A stretch of DNA of 55,274 nucleotides, from contig RCNO01000009.1 of assembly GCA_003731685.1 (NCBI GenBank), positions 18,047-73,320 on the forward strand. The letters are read 5' to 3'. This stretch comes from Bacteroidetes/Chlorobi group bacterium MS-B_bin-24. Lineage in GTDB: Bacteria; Bacteroidota; Ignavibacteria; Kapaibacteriales; UBA2268. The notes beneath the pieces are model-generated. The model worked only from the letters and a program-made list of their open reading frames with translations. It did no database searches and was not told the origin of the DNA. Shown piece after piece: positions 19,248 to 28,973 of this stretch. Numbering within the stretch: the stretch's first letter is position 1; each line of letters opens with the position of its first letter. The position numbers were made by a program, and so were the translations under genes.

Positions 19248-19799
19248 ATGAAAAAACTTTCAATTTTGATTGCCATTTTCTCGACCATCTTGATTCAAAA
19301 TCTTTTTGCACAAAAGGTAATTTTAACAAACGAGAAAAAGTATTCCAACATATCCTACTTACTTATTCACCCTGCACACAAAGTTTATGCTACGAGCAAA
19401 GAACTTGAAGCTAAAGTTGAATTCGATAAAACAACCAATCAAGTTACCAACGTAATTGCTAGGGTTAAAGTTACTACTTTCGATAGCCAAAACTCAAACC
19501 GCGACTCTCATGCAATGGAACTCATTGAAGCCATCAAGTATCCCTATTCTTCATTCCAAAGCAATAAAATTGTCTACAAGCAAGATTCCGTTTTTATCTA
19601 TGGGAATTTGACATTTCACGGGATAACGAAACCCACTCAAATAAGGGCAAAGCAGTGGATTGAAAATCAAAAGCTAAAATTCAAAGGAAATTTCGAAATT
19701 AGCCTCGAGGCTTTTGGTGTCGAAAGACCAAAATTGCTTTTTGTTCCAACCGAAGATACGCTAAATTTTGACTTCTATGTAGAATTTGTTGTAAAATAA
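19248..19799 (+). CDS. YceI-like periplasmic lipocalin-fold protein
   Basis: Signal peptide of about 21 residues ending NLFAQ, then a beta-rich domain of the YceI type: HPAHKVYATSKELEAKVEF, SHAMELIEAIKYPYSSFQS, YGNLTFHGITKPTQI. YceI proteins bind isoprenoid lipids such as quinones in the periplasm. The ATG at 19248 is chosen because GGGGAGAAAGG lies just before it; an upstream in-frame start would overlap the previous gene. Length 183 residues. Its place between a candidate b-type cytochrome and a CxxCH protein suits a redox or quinone-linked function. Confidence 0.75.
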   Translation: MKKLSILIAIFSTILIQNLFAQKVILTNEKKYSNISYLLIHPAHKVYATSKELEAKVEFDKTTNQVTNVIARVKVTTFDSQNSNRDSHAMELIEAIKYPYSSFQSNKIVYKQDSVFIYGNLTFHGITKPTQIRAKQWIENQKLKFKGNFEISLEAFGVERPKLLFVPTEDTLNFDFYVEFVVK

Positions 19800-19810
19800 C
19801 TGAGGGAAAA

Positions 19811-20653
19811 ATGAAACGTATAAACCACAAATTAGTTGCAATTTTCCTTATAATTTTCATATTCTTACCTTTTTGGGGATATCTTGCCTTTTCGAAAAAG
19901 AATGGCGTCTCTGGTTTGACAAACATGAACAGTAAAAGTTGCGGTGAGTGTCACTCATCTAATCCCGGTCCTAACGTAATTATTTCGCTCCAATCCGATT
20001 CCAATTTGAATAACATACCCCCACAGACACGAATTAAATTCACTCTCACAGCAAATCTCCCTAACGCAAAAGTTTCTGGTATTGATGTGGCGGTAAAAAA
20101 CCAAGTCAATGGTACCCAAAATGTTGGGACTTTGACACCAGAAACCAATTCTGGGTTGAAAATTTTGAATGGTGAAATCACCCACAGCAGCCCGATAAAT
20201 TGTAGTAATAGTCAAATTACTTACAACTTCTTTTGGACTGCCCCACAAACCGAAGGTTCTTACTTTTTGCAAGGTGCTGTTCTTATGGGAAATGGCAACG
20301 GTAAAGAAGATTCGGGCGACCTTTGGAATTGGTTACAACCCGTTGAACTTAAGGTTAAAACAACTTCTAATGTCGAAAACAATGGAGAGTCAAAAAATAA
20401 GAGTATTCTTTTCTTTGACAACACAAAAGGGAAATTTTCTTTACTTCTTCCGGCTGAACAATTAAACAAAATAGATTTATTCAAAGTAGTTGATTTACAC
20501 GGCAAAGAAATTACAACGCTAAACTACATTGGAAACAATTCACTTCCACAGCAATTCGAAGCTTTACAGGATTTATTACCAAATGGGATATATTTCGTTG
20601 TGATTAAAACAGGCAATAAAACATATTTCGAAAAGTTTTTTGTTGAAAAATAA
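19811..20653 (+). CDS. CxxCH- and Reeler-like-domain protein with T9SS C-terminal sorting domain
   Basis: Secreted protein of 280 residues. An N-terminal hydrophobic segment is followed by SCGECHSSNPG (Cys44, Cys47, His48), a single c-type haem motif. Residues about 50-185 resemble the Reeler/choice-of-anchor V domain (FTLTANLPNAKVSGIDVAV, GEITHSSP, FFWTAPQTEGSYFLQGAVL, NGNGKEDSGD). The last 75 residues, ending GIYFVVIKTGNKTYFEKFFV, look like a type A T9SS sorting domain, so export to the surface is expected. It is 11 nt after the YceI gene. Confidence 0.72.
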   Translation: MKRINHKLVAIFLIIFIFLPFWGYLAFSKKNGVSGLTNMNSKSCGECHSSNPGPNVIISLQSDSNLNNIPPQTRIKFTLTANLPNAKVSGIDVAVKNQVNGTQNVGTLTPETNSGLKILNGEITHSSPINCSNSQITYNFFWTAPQTEGSYFLQGAVLMGNGNGKEDSGDLWNWLQPVELKVKTTSNVENNGESKNKSILFFDNTKGKFSLLLPAEQLNKIDLFKVVDLHGKEITTLNYIGNNSLPQQFEALQDLLPNGIYFVVIKTGNKTYFEKFFVEK

Positions 20654-20705
20654 AACAAATTTTTCTTTTTTTCGTTTAAACTAATTAAAAAATTTGGAGT
20701 TTAAT

Positions 20706-21275
20706 ATGTGGGTTAAGTTTGTTTCTTTGTTGTTAGTTTTAAGTTTTCTCAATGCATTTCAGTTAATTGGAAAAGATAAAATGAACCAAAATATATATTC
20801 ACTCAACCTTACTCTTTTGGATATTGACAAAAAGCCTGTGAAGCTCAGTGATTTCAAGGGCAAAGTTTTGCTCATTGTCAATGTCGCAAGCAAATGCGGA
20901 TTTACACCTCAATACGAAGGACTGGAAAAACTTTACCGAAAATACAAAGGCAAAGGCTTTGAAATTCTTGCCTTTCCGTGCAACCAGTTCGCAAACCAAG
21001 AACCCGGAACCAATGAGGAAATAAAAAACTTCTGCACAACAAAATACAACGTTACTTTCCGACTCTTCGACAAAATCGATGTCAACGGACCAAACACCCA
21101 TCCACTTTATGCTTTCTTGAAAGAAGCCAAGCCGGGTTTGATGGGGACAAAAGACATAAAATGGAACTTCACTAAATTCCTCATCGACCGAGAAGGAAAT
21201 GTGGTCGAAAGATATGCACCTCAAACAACCCCCGAGAGCATCGAAAAGGACATCGAAAAATTATTGAATAAGTAA
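20706..21275 (+). CDS. Glutathione peroxidase-family thiol peroxidase
   Basis: Peroxide-detoxifying enzyme; bacterial members often use thioredoxin. The peroxidatic cysteine is Cys64 in [26 protein letters not shown] holds the catalytic Gln and a possible resolving Cys, and [13 protein letters not shown] the catalytic Trp/Asn. The N-terminal 20 residues are hydrophobic, so export or membrane anchoring is likely. The ATG at 20706 (MWVKFVSLL) has GGAG 6 nt upstream and is preferred over an upstream TTG. Length 189 residues. Confidence 0.92.
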   Translation: MWVKFVSLLLVLSFLNAFQLIGKDKMNQNIYSLNLTLLDIDKKPVKLSDFKGKVLLIVNVASKCGFTPQYEGLEKLYRKYKGKGFEILAFPCNQFANQEPGTNEEIKNFCTTKYNVTFRLFDKIDVNGPNTHPLYAFLKEAKPGLMGTKDIKWNFTKFLIDREGNVVERYAPQTTPESIEKDIEKLLNK

Positions 21276-21279
21276 TTCA

Positions 21280-24200
21280 TCAGTAAATTTCAATTTTGCA
21301 AATACTTTGAAATAGACAATATGAGCAAATCCGTCCGCTGTCCAGCGGTTTAACAGCGAAGTTCTTGTTATCGCGAATGGCTTTTAAAATTTGATACGCA
21401 TTGATTCGTGCTTGGGTAATTATTTGCTCTAAATCATCGCCCCTTTTTGTACTTTTTTGCGGAAAATATTTCCCTAATTTCGATTCATCATTTATAACAA
21501 AGCTTTTATAATTCAGGACATTTTCCTTCTTTTCGGAAACTTTGAAATCGAATATCTGATAAAGTAAATTTATGACCAATGGCATATTTATTCCATTTTT
21601 TTCAAAAATATTCCTTAATGCAATAGCGTAAAAAGGCATCTGAAACGACTCACCCTTCTCTACACTCCTTAGTGTTTTGCATTCCGCAGCCTTCAACTTA
21701 TAATCGATCACCAAAATTTCATACTTATCGTCGGTTTCAAGGAAATCGACACGGTCGATTTTCCCTCGTAAAGTAATACTTTCGCCCAAAACTAAATCAA
21801 CAGAAACAGCTTCAAGAGAATCTTTAGTATTCAATCCAAAGGCAAGCTCGAACAACACTGGATAAAATTCCCAGTTTGCCCTTTGCAATTCATAATTCAA
21901 CCAAAGTTGGACATATCCAATCCGTCCTAACTCTGTGGAAAAAAATTCCTCGAAATCAATTTCGAAAAGGCTAATCTCTGTGTCGAATTTACTCAAAATG
22001 CTACTGGTGATTGCTTTAATCCGTTCGATATACTCTTCTTTTTTGTTTGGGTCTAATTTGACAGGCACAAAAACCTTATTCCCCAATTTCAAGTTTAGCA
22101 CATCAGCTGTTTCGTTCGTTCGATTCTGTGCTAATTCCTTGAAAAAGTTCGAGACAATAAGGTGTAAAATTTCCCCTTTTTCACGATTCGAGAGGAAAAT
22201 TTCCATCTCGGGCATTGGCTTGGTTATTTGCAAAATCCTGTCGACAAAAAATTGATAAGGACAGCGTGCATACTCTTCGAGAAAAGAAATCGAAAGTGGT
22301 CGTGAAACTAATTTCACAATAAACTCTTTGGCTTTTTCACTCAATTTGCTCTCGTGTAAACTATTTTCTTCAAATTTTTTGTAATAAAGTTCTACCGCTT
22401 GGAAATTTTCCTGTTCTGCACTGGTTCCGTCTTCAATAATTCCAGCAATATTGCTTTCAACATTTGAAGTAATTGCAGAGACCCATTCCATTCCTTCGAA
22501 ATTTTGTTCTTTGTGTGAAAATCTCCCAATTTCAAAAACAAATTCGTCCAAACTAACCCCCAATAACTCGCAGAGTGAGAAAATAAAAGGACTGGGAACA
22601 AACTCACGCTTCGAATCCCGCTTCGGGAAGAAAATGTATGTCCATCTTTCGTTTCTATCGAATAGGTAATTGTTGTTCGTAAGGAAAAAGAAAAACTCGA
22701 GTCTCTCGTTCTCGAAATGTCGCTTTTCACTTTTTCCTAAAACTCTACCAAGAAACTTTTCGGGGGAATAACGCATAGGGAATTCACCATCGATTGCTCC
22801 ACAAAGTATCATTACCGTGAAAGGAATACCCCTTGTTTGTTCGATTGTGGTAATATTTACCCCAGCATTGGGCTTTCGAGACAATTGATAGCGTTCTTCG
22901 AAGATAACAACCTTGAATAAATCTGTAATTTCCTCAAGGGAAAATTTTTTGTCTTTAAAGCGTATCGATGAAGTAAACACAAATTCTTCAAGAATCTTCA
23001 AAAATTTTGTCAATGCTCTCGTATCCCGCTCGATTTCCTCTATCTTTGCAATCTTGTCGTATTTTGAATAAACACCTAAATTTTCTACTAAATTATTTGC
23101 GACGTTTTCCAAAATGTTTAAAACACCAAATCCCTTGATAATCCTATTTGTAACAATATCATAAAAGTCTTCGAAGGATAATTCTTTATCGGGGAAATTA
23201 AAATAGATAGTGAAAGCCTCGAAGTCCTCTTTTGTCTGTTCGACGGAGCTTCGTTCGGCTTTCAGCGATGAAACTTCCATTGGGTCTGGATAGTCCAACG
23301 AATTCAACATTTCAAGGCGTTGGTCAATCACTTTCAATCGGTTTTTAAAACGACTTTCCCAATATTTTTTCCCGTTAAATTCCTTCCCACCAAGAATTTT
23401 CATTTTGGTGGCAAGTCCAAGCAGATTTTCGACATCAACCGGCTCGGAATTTTTTTGATTATAAAAGCGGAAGTAAAAGCTTAAAAGCACCTTGCGAACA
23501 TCTTGGAAACGAAAACCACGTGTTACAACATCCAGTGCAGCCAAAATTGATATAATCAAAGGGGAAGAGCTCAATCGGAAACGTTCCGTTATGTTTGCTG
23601 GAATTCCAGCGTCTTGGAAAACTTCGCGAAACAATGGAGAGTAGCTTTGTGGGTTCTTTGTAACAATGCAAATTTCCGACGGCTCAATATTTCCTTTTAA
23701 AATCAAATACTTACACAATTTGGCAATTTCCTTTGCTTCGCTGTAGCGGTTCTCTGTTGCACAAATTCTAATTCTTTCTGCAAGTTCACCCCGAGTTTGC
23801 CCCAAATAATTGTTGAATAAGTATTTTTTTACAAAATTTGTGTTTGAATCGATTTTATTGTCCCCAATACTTATTGTGTTAAAGCCAAACTTTTTAAAGT
23901 TCAGCAACAAGTCTATGTAATTTCCAAAAAGCGGTCCGTTTGTTTCATCAAAGTCCAGAAAAATAGCCACTGGATTCGATAATTTTGCCAGCGAACTCAA
24001 AAATTTAATTTCGGGAACTTTGAAATCGAAGAATCCAAAGAAAAGAAAGGTTTTTTGAGGCGTGGAATCTAATATTGAGAAAGAATTGCCTAACTCTGCA
24101 AATTGATTAATTTTATCGGCAACAAAGTATGTTGCATCAATTATATCAAAAAAATTGCTTTCATCAAGTTTCCTTTGATAGTATTCGAAAAGTAATTTAG

Positions 24201-24696
24201 TATCGTTGAACTTCAAGGGGTTAACAACCGAAGTGCCCGAGTTGTTCATTTCCAATTCAAAGTTTTCTAATGTAATTCCATCTTCCTTCAACCCGAATAT
24301 AATCTGCGAAAGCCATTTGATAACAAACAAAGGAACCTTTTCCTTGCTATGCCTTTTGAAAAAATTCAGCGGAGCTTCATCAAAGGCTTCTTTAAATACC
24401 AAAAATCTCAACGATTCAGAAAGAATCTTCTTTTTATCTGGTATTTTCAAAGATTCGTAGACCTTTCGAATCAATCCCTCAAGATTCGAGGCAACAAAGT
24501 TTGCCACTGCTTTTCGTTTTGATGCATAGAACTTTTCAGCAAAATCCAAACGAAAATTCCAAGCAAGTTGATTTGTTGCAGTTACGAAATAAAATTCGGA
24601 AACATCGCCCTTGTTAATTATTTGTTCTAAAAGGCTCTCGAAGGAAATCGAACCAAATTTTTCTTTAAATCGCTCGTTGCAAACAACAAACCCCAT
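21280..24696 (-). CDS. addB: AddB-like helicase/nuclease with C-terminal PD-(D/E)XK domain
   Basis: Large recombination nuclease of 1138 residues. The C-terminal nuclease shows GKIDRVDFLET and ILVIDYKLKAAE. Cys812 (YARCPYQFF) together with Cys1124, Cys1127 and Cys1133 (CSYCLFQSIC) match the split four-cysteine iron-sulfur arrangement of AddB. The N-terminal half is an inactivated-helicase-like region (FVTATNQLAWNFRLDF). The ATG at 24696 is preferred to an in-frame TTG. No addA lies in the window, so the partner must be elsewhere or lacking. It follows the Xer gene closely on the same strand. Confidence 0.8.
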   Translation of the reverse strand: MGFVVCNERFKEKFGSISFESLLEQIINKGDVSEFYFVTATNQLAWNFRLDFAEKFYASKRKAVANFVASNLEGLIRKVYESLKIPDKKKILSESLRFLVFKEAFDEAPLNFFKRHSKEKVPLFVIKWLSQIIFGLKEDGITLENFELEMNNSGTSVVNPLKFNDTKLLFEYYQRKLDESNFFDIIDATYFVADKINQFAELGNSFSILDSTPQKTFLFFGFFDFKVPEIKFLSSLAKLSNPVAIFLDFDETNGPLFGNYIDLLLNFKKFGFNTISIGDNKIDSNTNFVKKYLFNNYLGQTRGELAERIRICATENRYSEAKEIAKLCKYLILKGNIEPSEICIVTKNPQSYSPLFREVFQDAGIPANITERFRLSSSPLIISILAALDVVTRGFRFQDVRKVLLSFYFRFYNQKNSEPVDVENLLGLATKMKILGGKEFNGKKYWESRFKNRLKVIDQRLEMLNSLDYPDPMEVSSLKAERSSVEQTKEDFEAFTIYFNFPDKELSFEDFYDIVTNRIIKGFGVLNILENVANNLVENLGVYSKYDKIAKIEEIERDTRALTKFLKILEEFVFTSSIRFKDKKFSLEEITDLFKVVIFEERYQLSRKPNAGVNITTIEQTRGIPFTVMILCGAIDGEFPMRYSPEKFLGRVLGKSEKRHFENERLEFFFFLTNNNYLFDRNERWTYIFFPKRDSKREFVPSPFIFSLCELLGVSLDEFVFEIGRFSHKEQNFEGMEWVSAITSNVESNIAGIIEDGTSAEQENFQAVELYYKKFEENSLHESKLSEKAKEFIVKLVSRPLSISFLEEYARCPYQFFVDRILQITKPMPEMEIFLSNREKGEILHLIVSNFFKELAQNRTNETADVLNLKLGNKVFVPVKLDPNKKEEYIERIKAITSSILSKFDTEISLFEIDFEEFFSTELGRIGYVQLWLNYELQRANWEFYPVLFELAFGLNTKDSLEAVSVDLVLGESITLRGKIDRVDFLETDDKYEILVIDYKLKAAECKTLRSVEKGESFQMPFYAIALRNIFEKNGINMPLVINLLYQIFDFKVSEKKENVLNYKSFVINDESKLGKYFPQKSTKRGDDLEQIITQARINAYQILKAIRDNKNFAVKPLDSGRICSYCLFQSICKIEIY

Positions 24697-24708
24697 TTGT
24701 AAACCCAA

Positions 24709-25623
24709 TTATGCTCTTGGATGATATGTCTTATGAACCTCTATCAAATATTCCTTTGTAATATGAGTATAAATTTGTGTTGTCGAAATATCCGAATGAC
24801 CAAGCATTTCCTGAACAATTCTTATGTCTGCTCCACCTTCGATTAAATGAGTTGCAAAGGAATGTCGAAATATGTGGGGGTGGACTTTATTTTCCAATCC
24901 CACAAGCAAAGCATAACTTCGTATAATTTTCCAAATTCCCATACGGGAAAATTTTTTACCAAACTTGTTCAAAAACAAAATATCCTTGCTATCGCTTCCA
25001 ATTTTTTCGAAACTACTTCTGCATTTCTGTTGATAAAGATTAATCCATTGCAAAGCAGAAGAGCCAATTGGAACTATTCGCTCCTTTGAACCTTTTCCGA
25101 AAACAATCAAAATTTCTTGCTCTTTTAGGATGTCCCGCTGTTTAAGGTTGATTAGTTCGGAAATTCGCAACCCACAGGCATATAGCGTTTCGAGAATTGC
25201 CCTATCCCTAATCCCAATGCAATTATCCGTTGGAACAGCATTTAGGATTTGCAAAACTTCTTCGACTGTCAAAACATTTGGTAATCCTCGGCGAATTTTT
25301 GGGGATTCAATTTTCTCAACTGGGTTTGAGTTGATTATATTCTTTTCGATTAAAAATCGAAAAAATGTTCTTAAACTCGAAAGATAACGAGACTGACTCC
25401 GCAAAGAAACCTCGCTCAAGTTCAAGTAGTTAATAAACTCTTCCAAAACAATTCTATCGACCGATTTTACATCCGCAATTTTCTTTTCACTTAAAAAATT
25501 GAAAAATTTTTTCAAATCGAATTGATATGAAGCAATGGTATTCGAACTAAGCCCTTTCTCGACCGACAGAAAAAAAGCGAATTCATTCAACAACGAATCG
25601 AATTCAGATTCAGGATTGCTCAT
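24709..25623 (-). CDS. Tyrosine recombinase, XerC/XerD family
   Basis: Site-specific recombinase, probably resolving chromosome dimers at dif. The N-terminal SAM-like core-binding domain (about residues 10-95) precedes the catalytic domain with Arg in CGLRISEL (about 150), Lys in GKGSKER, HIFRHSFATHL, LGHSD and the nucleophile Tyr near 285 in TTQIYTHI. Start at 25623 gives 304 residues, the usual Xer length, and overlaps the upstream HD-protein stop by 14 nt. XerC and XerD cannot be told apart by eye. Nothing suggests an integrase of a mobile element. Confidence 0.9.
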   Translation of the reverse strand: MSNPESEFDSLLNEFAFFLSVEKGLSSNTIASYQFDLKKFFNFLSEKKIADVKSVDRIVLEEFINYLNLSEVSLRSQSRYLSSLRTFFRFLIEKNIINSNPVEKIESPKIRRGLPNVLTVEEVLQILNAVPTDNCIGIRDRAILETLYACGLRISELINLKQRDILKEQEILIVFGKGSKERIVPIGSSALQWINLYQQKCRSSFEKIGSDSKDILFLNKFGKKFSRMGIWKIIRSYALLVGLENKVHPHIFRHSFATHLIEGGADIRIVQEMLGHSDISTTQIYTHITKEYLIEVHKTYHPRA

Positions 25624-27835
25624 CGCTTTTCTTGACTTTTTCTTCGGGAATTTCCTTATACTCAATACGGGGATGTATTATCCCATAGAGAAGTCGAACA
25701 CAAACTTCCTGTATTGTTTTTAAATCCTTTACCGATATATCCGACTCATCGAATTGCCCATCCAGTAGCTTATTCATAATCATCTTTTCGATTGAAATAG
25801 AAAGCTCCTCTTTGCTTTTAATTGGTAAACGGGACATTGCCTCGGCAGAATCACATATCATCACAATTGCAGTTTCTTTGTTATTGGGCTTGGGTCCCGG
25901 ATACCTAAAATCGGCTTCGTCAACTGGCTCGCCTTGAGATTCTTCCAATGCTTTTGCATAGAAATGCTTAATCAAAGATGTGCCGTGATGCATTGGAATA
26001 AAATCGATAATTCGAGAAGGCAAATGATATTCTTTTGCAAGTTCAATTCCTTTGGTAACGTGCTCACGAATGATTTCGGCACTTCGCTTTGGGGAAATAA
26101 ATTCGTGCTTGTTTTCTAAATCGATTTGATTTTCTACAAAGTATTCGGGCTTGTAAAGTTTACCAATGTCGTGAAAATAAGCACCAACACGAGTGAGAAG
26201 ACGATTGGCACCAATAGCTTCGGCACAAGACTCCGCCAACAAAGCCAACGAAAGCGTGTGTTGGTAAGTTCCCGGAGCATTTTCGCTAAGTTTTTTCAAC
26301 AGAGGATGATTAATATCATCAAACTCTTTCAACTTTAAATCGGTTGTGATATTTGATATTTTTTCAATTACAAACAATAACCCATAACTAACAATGGGAG
26401 AGAGAATAGAATTTAACGAAGCAAGACTCAAAGATTCAACCAACGAGCCAAAAGGTGTTGCCTTTTCCAAATGGAAAGCAATTAACGGAATAATGATGCC
26501 AATCTCGACGAATACCATAGAGCGGAACATTTGGGTCCGACTTTGAATATCACGGACGGAATAGGCACCAATAACTCCTGCAAGCATCAAAGCCACCGAC
26601 GTTTCGAAGTCGTTGCCGCGAATCGATGCTATAAGCATAGCAAATGTTACGGTGGAATAAAACGCTGTGCGTGAATCGAAAACAATTGCAATTAAAATCG
26701 AAACGGAAGGCAGAAAAATCAAAAATCTCAATGGAATCTCGCTGGGAATGATAACACTAAGCCAACTCAAAAGCCCAACCAAAAGGAAACAAGCATTGAT
26801 TAGCCCGAACTGAAAATCATCGGCAAAAATCCTTTTGCGAAGAATGATTAGATAAATAAGAATTATTAAGTATATTGCTATTATAGTCAACAATGAACCA
26901 AGAATCATTGTCCAATTGCTTCTGTCGCCTTTTTCAAGAAGTCGAACTCGTTCATAGGATTGAAGTTTCAATAAAATATCTTCTGTGATAAGCCTTCCCT
27001 TTTCAACAATTACTTCCCCAGCCTTAACAAAACCAATAGTTTTTGGAACAGATAACTCTGCAAATTGGATTTTGCGCTGGGTAAGTTCATTCGAAAATAC
27101 CAGAGAGTTGACCAACGAACGAGACACTAATTCCACAAAAAACTCTACGATTTCGGTTTTGTAGCCCTGCGATAAGTTGTTCCTCAAATCATCAACAAAC
27201 CTTTCCTTATCGTAAAGAAATCGTGTGGGGACGATTCGCTCAGTATTCGATAATTTAGAAACAATAGCAATTTCAGGAGTTTTAATGTTTTTTAATCCAA
27301 CATCGATCACACCTTTTTGGTAGACATTCGTAGCAAACCTAAGTGTTTGTGTTTTAGCCCGTTGAATTTCACTAAGCTTTTCGGTTGATTGCGTTGTGAA
27401 AAAATTTCGGAAAGGGAAACTCGGGGCTATCTCATCGAAAGCCGCATCGGAAAAATTCATATATAAAAATCTTTGGTACAACGAATCGAAACGACGAGAA
27501 AAAGCTTCGTAAGAATTTGCTTCGGAAACAAACACAGGCAAAACTTGGGCTTTCGCTTCTTCAACTTCTTTCAGATAAGTTGTTCGACTTTTAAAGATCG
27601 GGAATGAATACTCAGCCACGAGTGTTTTATGTGGCCAAATACTACCTACTTGAACCGCATAGGATGATATATCATCTTGCTTGTTAAAACGTACGATATG
27701 AAAGAAAGTAGACAATCCAATCGTGATTATTATTATTAGAATCTTCATCTTCAAATCGGTTGCGGGGAGAAACTTTTTTGTTTCCAATTTTTCGGCAATC
27801 AACCTCTTTGCAAGTTTAGGATTTTCTTTTCCCAT
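25610..27835 (-). CDS. pgpH: 7TMR-HDED/HD-domain phosphodiesterase, PgpH-like
   Basis: Membrane protein of 741 residues. A first helix near residue 35 is followed by an extracytoplasmic domain (about 55-290), seven hydrophobic helices (about 300-500) and a cytosolic HD domain (about 510-690) with GTYQHTLSLALLAE, GAYFHDIGKLYKPEYF and IPMHHGTSLIKHF. This architecture is that of PgpH, a c-di-AMP phosphodiesterase. The role in degrading c-di-AMP is from family knowledge. It shares a short divergent intergenic region with the heptosyltransferase gene. Confidence 0.9.
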   Translation of the reverse strand: MGKENPKLAKRLIAEKLETKKFLPATDLKMKILIIIITIGLSTFFHIVRFNKQDDISSYAVQVGSIWPHKTLVAEYSFPIFKSRTTYLKEVEEAKAQVLPVFVSEANSYEAFSRRFDSLYQRFLYMNFSDAAFDEIAPSFPFRNFFTTQSTEKLSEIQRAKTQTLRFATNVYQKGVIDVGLKNIKTPEIAIVSKLSNTERIVPTRFLYDKERFVDDLRNNLSQGYKTEIVEFFVELVSRSLVNSLVFSNELTQRKIQFAELSVPKTIGFVKAGEVIVEKGRLITEDILLKLQSYERVRLLEKGDRSNWTMILGSLLTIIAIYLIILIYLIILRKRIFADDFQFGLINACFLLVGLLSWLSVIIPSEIPLRFLIFLPSVSILIAIVFDSRTAFYSTVTFAMLIASIRGNDFETSVALMLAGVIGAYSVRDIQSRTQMFRSMVFVEIGIIIPLIAFHLEKATPFGSLVESLSLASLNSILSPIVSYGLLFVIEKISNITTDLKLKEFDDINHPLLKKLSENAPGTYQHTLSLALLAESCAEAIGANRLLTRVGAYFHDIGKLYKPEYFVENQIDLENKHEFISPKRSAEIIREHVTKGIELAKEYHLPSRIIDFIPMHHGTSLIKHFYAKALEESQGEPVDEADFRYPGPKPNNKETAIVMICDSAEAMSRLPIKSKEELSISIEKMIMNKLLDGQFDESDISVKDLKTIQEVCVRLLYGIIHPRIEYKEIPEEKVKKSDEQS

Positions 27836-27878
27836 AAATGATTAATTTTATAAACTTGAAATAGTTCAAATTAACTTA

Positions 27879-28973
27879 ATGATTGAAAAAAACAAAATTA
27901 CAAATTACCAGAAAATAGCAATCATAAATACAGCATTCATTGGAGATGTATTACTTTCAATTTTTTTGGCTCAACAAATAAAAAATTTTCACCCCAATTC
28001 AAAAATCTTTTTCATTACTTCATCCAGATTATTCGAACTTTTAAATTGCGTCAAAGCAATTGATAAAATTATAACTTATGATAAACACACAAAAGACAAG
28101 GGAATACAAGGATTTATCACAATTGTTCAAAAGATTCGCCAAGAACAAGTTAAATTAATTTTGGCACCACATCGTTCCGCACGCACAAGTTTGATTTCTT
28201 TCTTTTCCCATCCAGTTTTCTCTGTTTCATACGATACTTCATCGTTGAAATTTCTTTACAAAAAAACGGTCAAATACCAGCATACACTTCACGAAATAGA
28301 AAGGAATTTTGAACTTTTGAGACCCTTTGATGATGTTGTTTTCCCGCTCGGTCTACCAACTGTTGACTTCGTTTTCCCAAACAATTTACCCGGTAAAATC
28401 GCCGCACTACTTGGTGAGTCATTCGAAAAAGAGAAAATAATAGCAATGGCACCCGGTTCGGTTTGGAAAACAAAGCAATGGCTACCAGAAAGATTTCAAT
28501 ACCTCGGCACAGAACTTCAAAAGGCAGGATACAAAGTAGTCCTAATTGGCGGTGAGGACGACCGATTGCTCTGCGAAGAAATAGCAAAAAACTCAGGTGC
28601 ATTGAATATTGCAGGGGAGACAAGTTTAGTCGAAAGCCTTTACCTAATTAAACAATCGAAACTACTTATAACAAACGACAGCAGTCCAACCCACCTTGCT
28701 TCGCTTACTGATTGCCCCTGCATAACAATTTATGGACCAACAATACCTGAATTTGGCTTCTATCCCCGCTCCAAAAAGAGCAGAATAATTCAAGTGGAAA
28801 ACTTAAAATGCAAGCCCTGTTCAATCCACGGTTACAACCGATGCCCTCTCAAACACCACGACTGTATGAAATTAATAAACGAAAAAGATGTATTAAATAC
28901 GGCTTTGGAACTACTTTCGGATAAAGGATTTCACATCGACACCGCCCATTTCACAAATTCGATAAAAAGCTGA
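27879..28973 (+). CDS. waaF: Glycosyltransferase family 9, heptosyltransferase II-like
   Basis: Transfers a heptose to the inner core of lipopolysaccharide. GT9 features: IAIINTAFIGDVLLSIFLA near the N-terminus, MAPGSVWKTKQWLPERFQ at the domain junction, LLITNDSSPTHLASL and CITIYGPTIPEFGF in the nucleotide-sugar half. The cysteine-rich LKCKPCSIHGYNRCPLKHHDC near the C-terminus is typical of WaaF-type members. 364 residues. Its 3' end overlaps the convergent EVE gene by 63 nt. The exact acceptor is not known. Confidence 0.87.
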   Translation: MIEKNKITNYQKIAIINTAFIGDVLLSIFLAQQIKNFHPNSKIFFITSSRLFELLNCVKAIDKIITYDKHTKDKGIQGFITIVQKIRQEQVKLILAPHRSARTSLISFFSHPVFSVSYDTSSLKFLYKKTVKYQHTLHEIERNFELLRPFDDVVFPLGLPTVDFVFPNNLPGKIAALLGESFEKEKIIAMAPGSVWKTKQWLPERFQYLGTELQKAGYKVVLIGGEDDRLLCEEIAKNSGALNIAGETSLVESLYLIKQSKLLITNDSSPTHLASLTDCPCITIYGPTIPEFGFYPRSKKSRIIQVENLKCKPCSIHGYNRCPLKHHDCMKLINEKDVLNTALELLSDKGFHIDTAHFTNSIKS

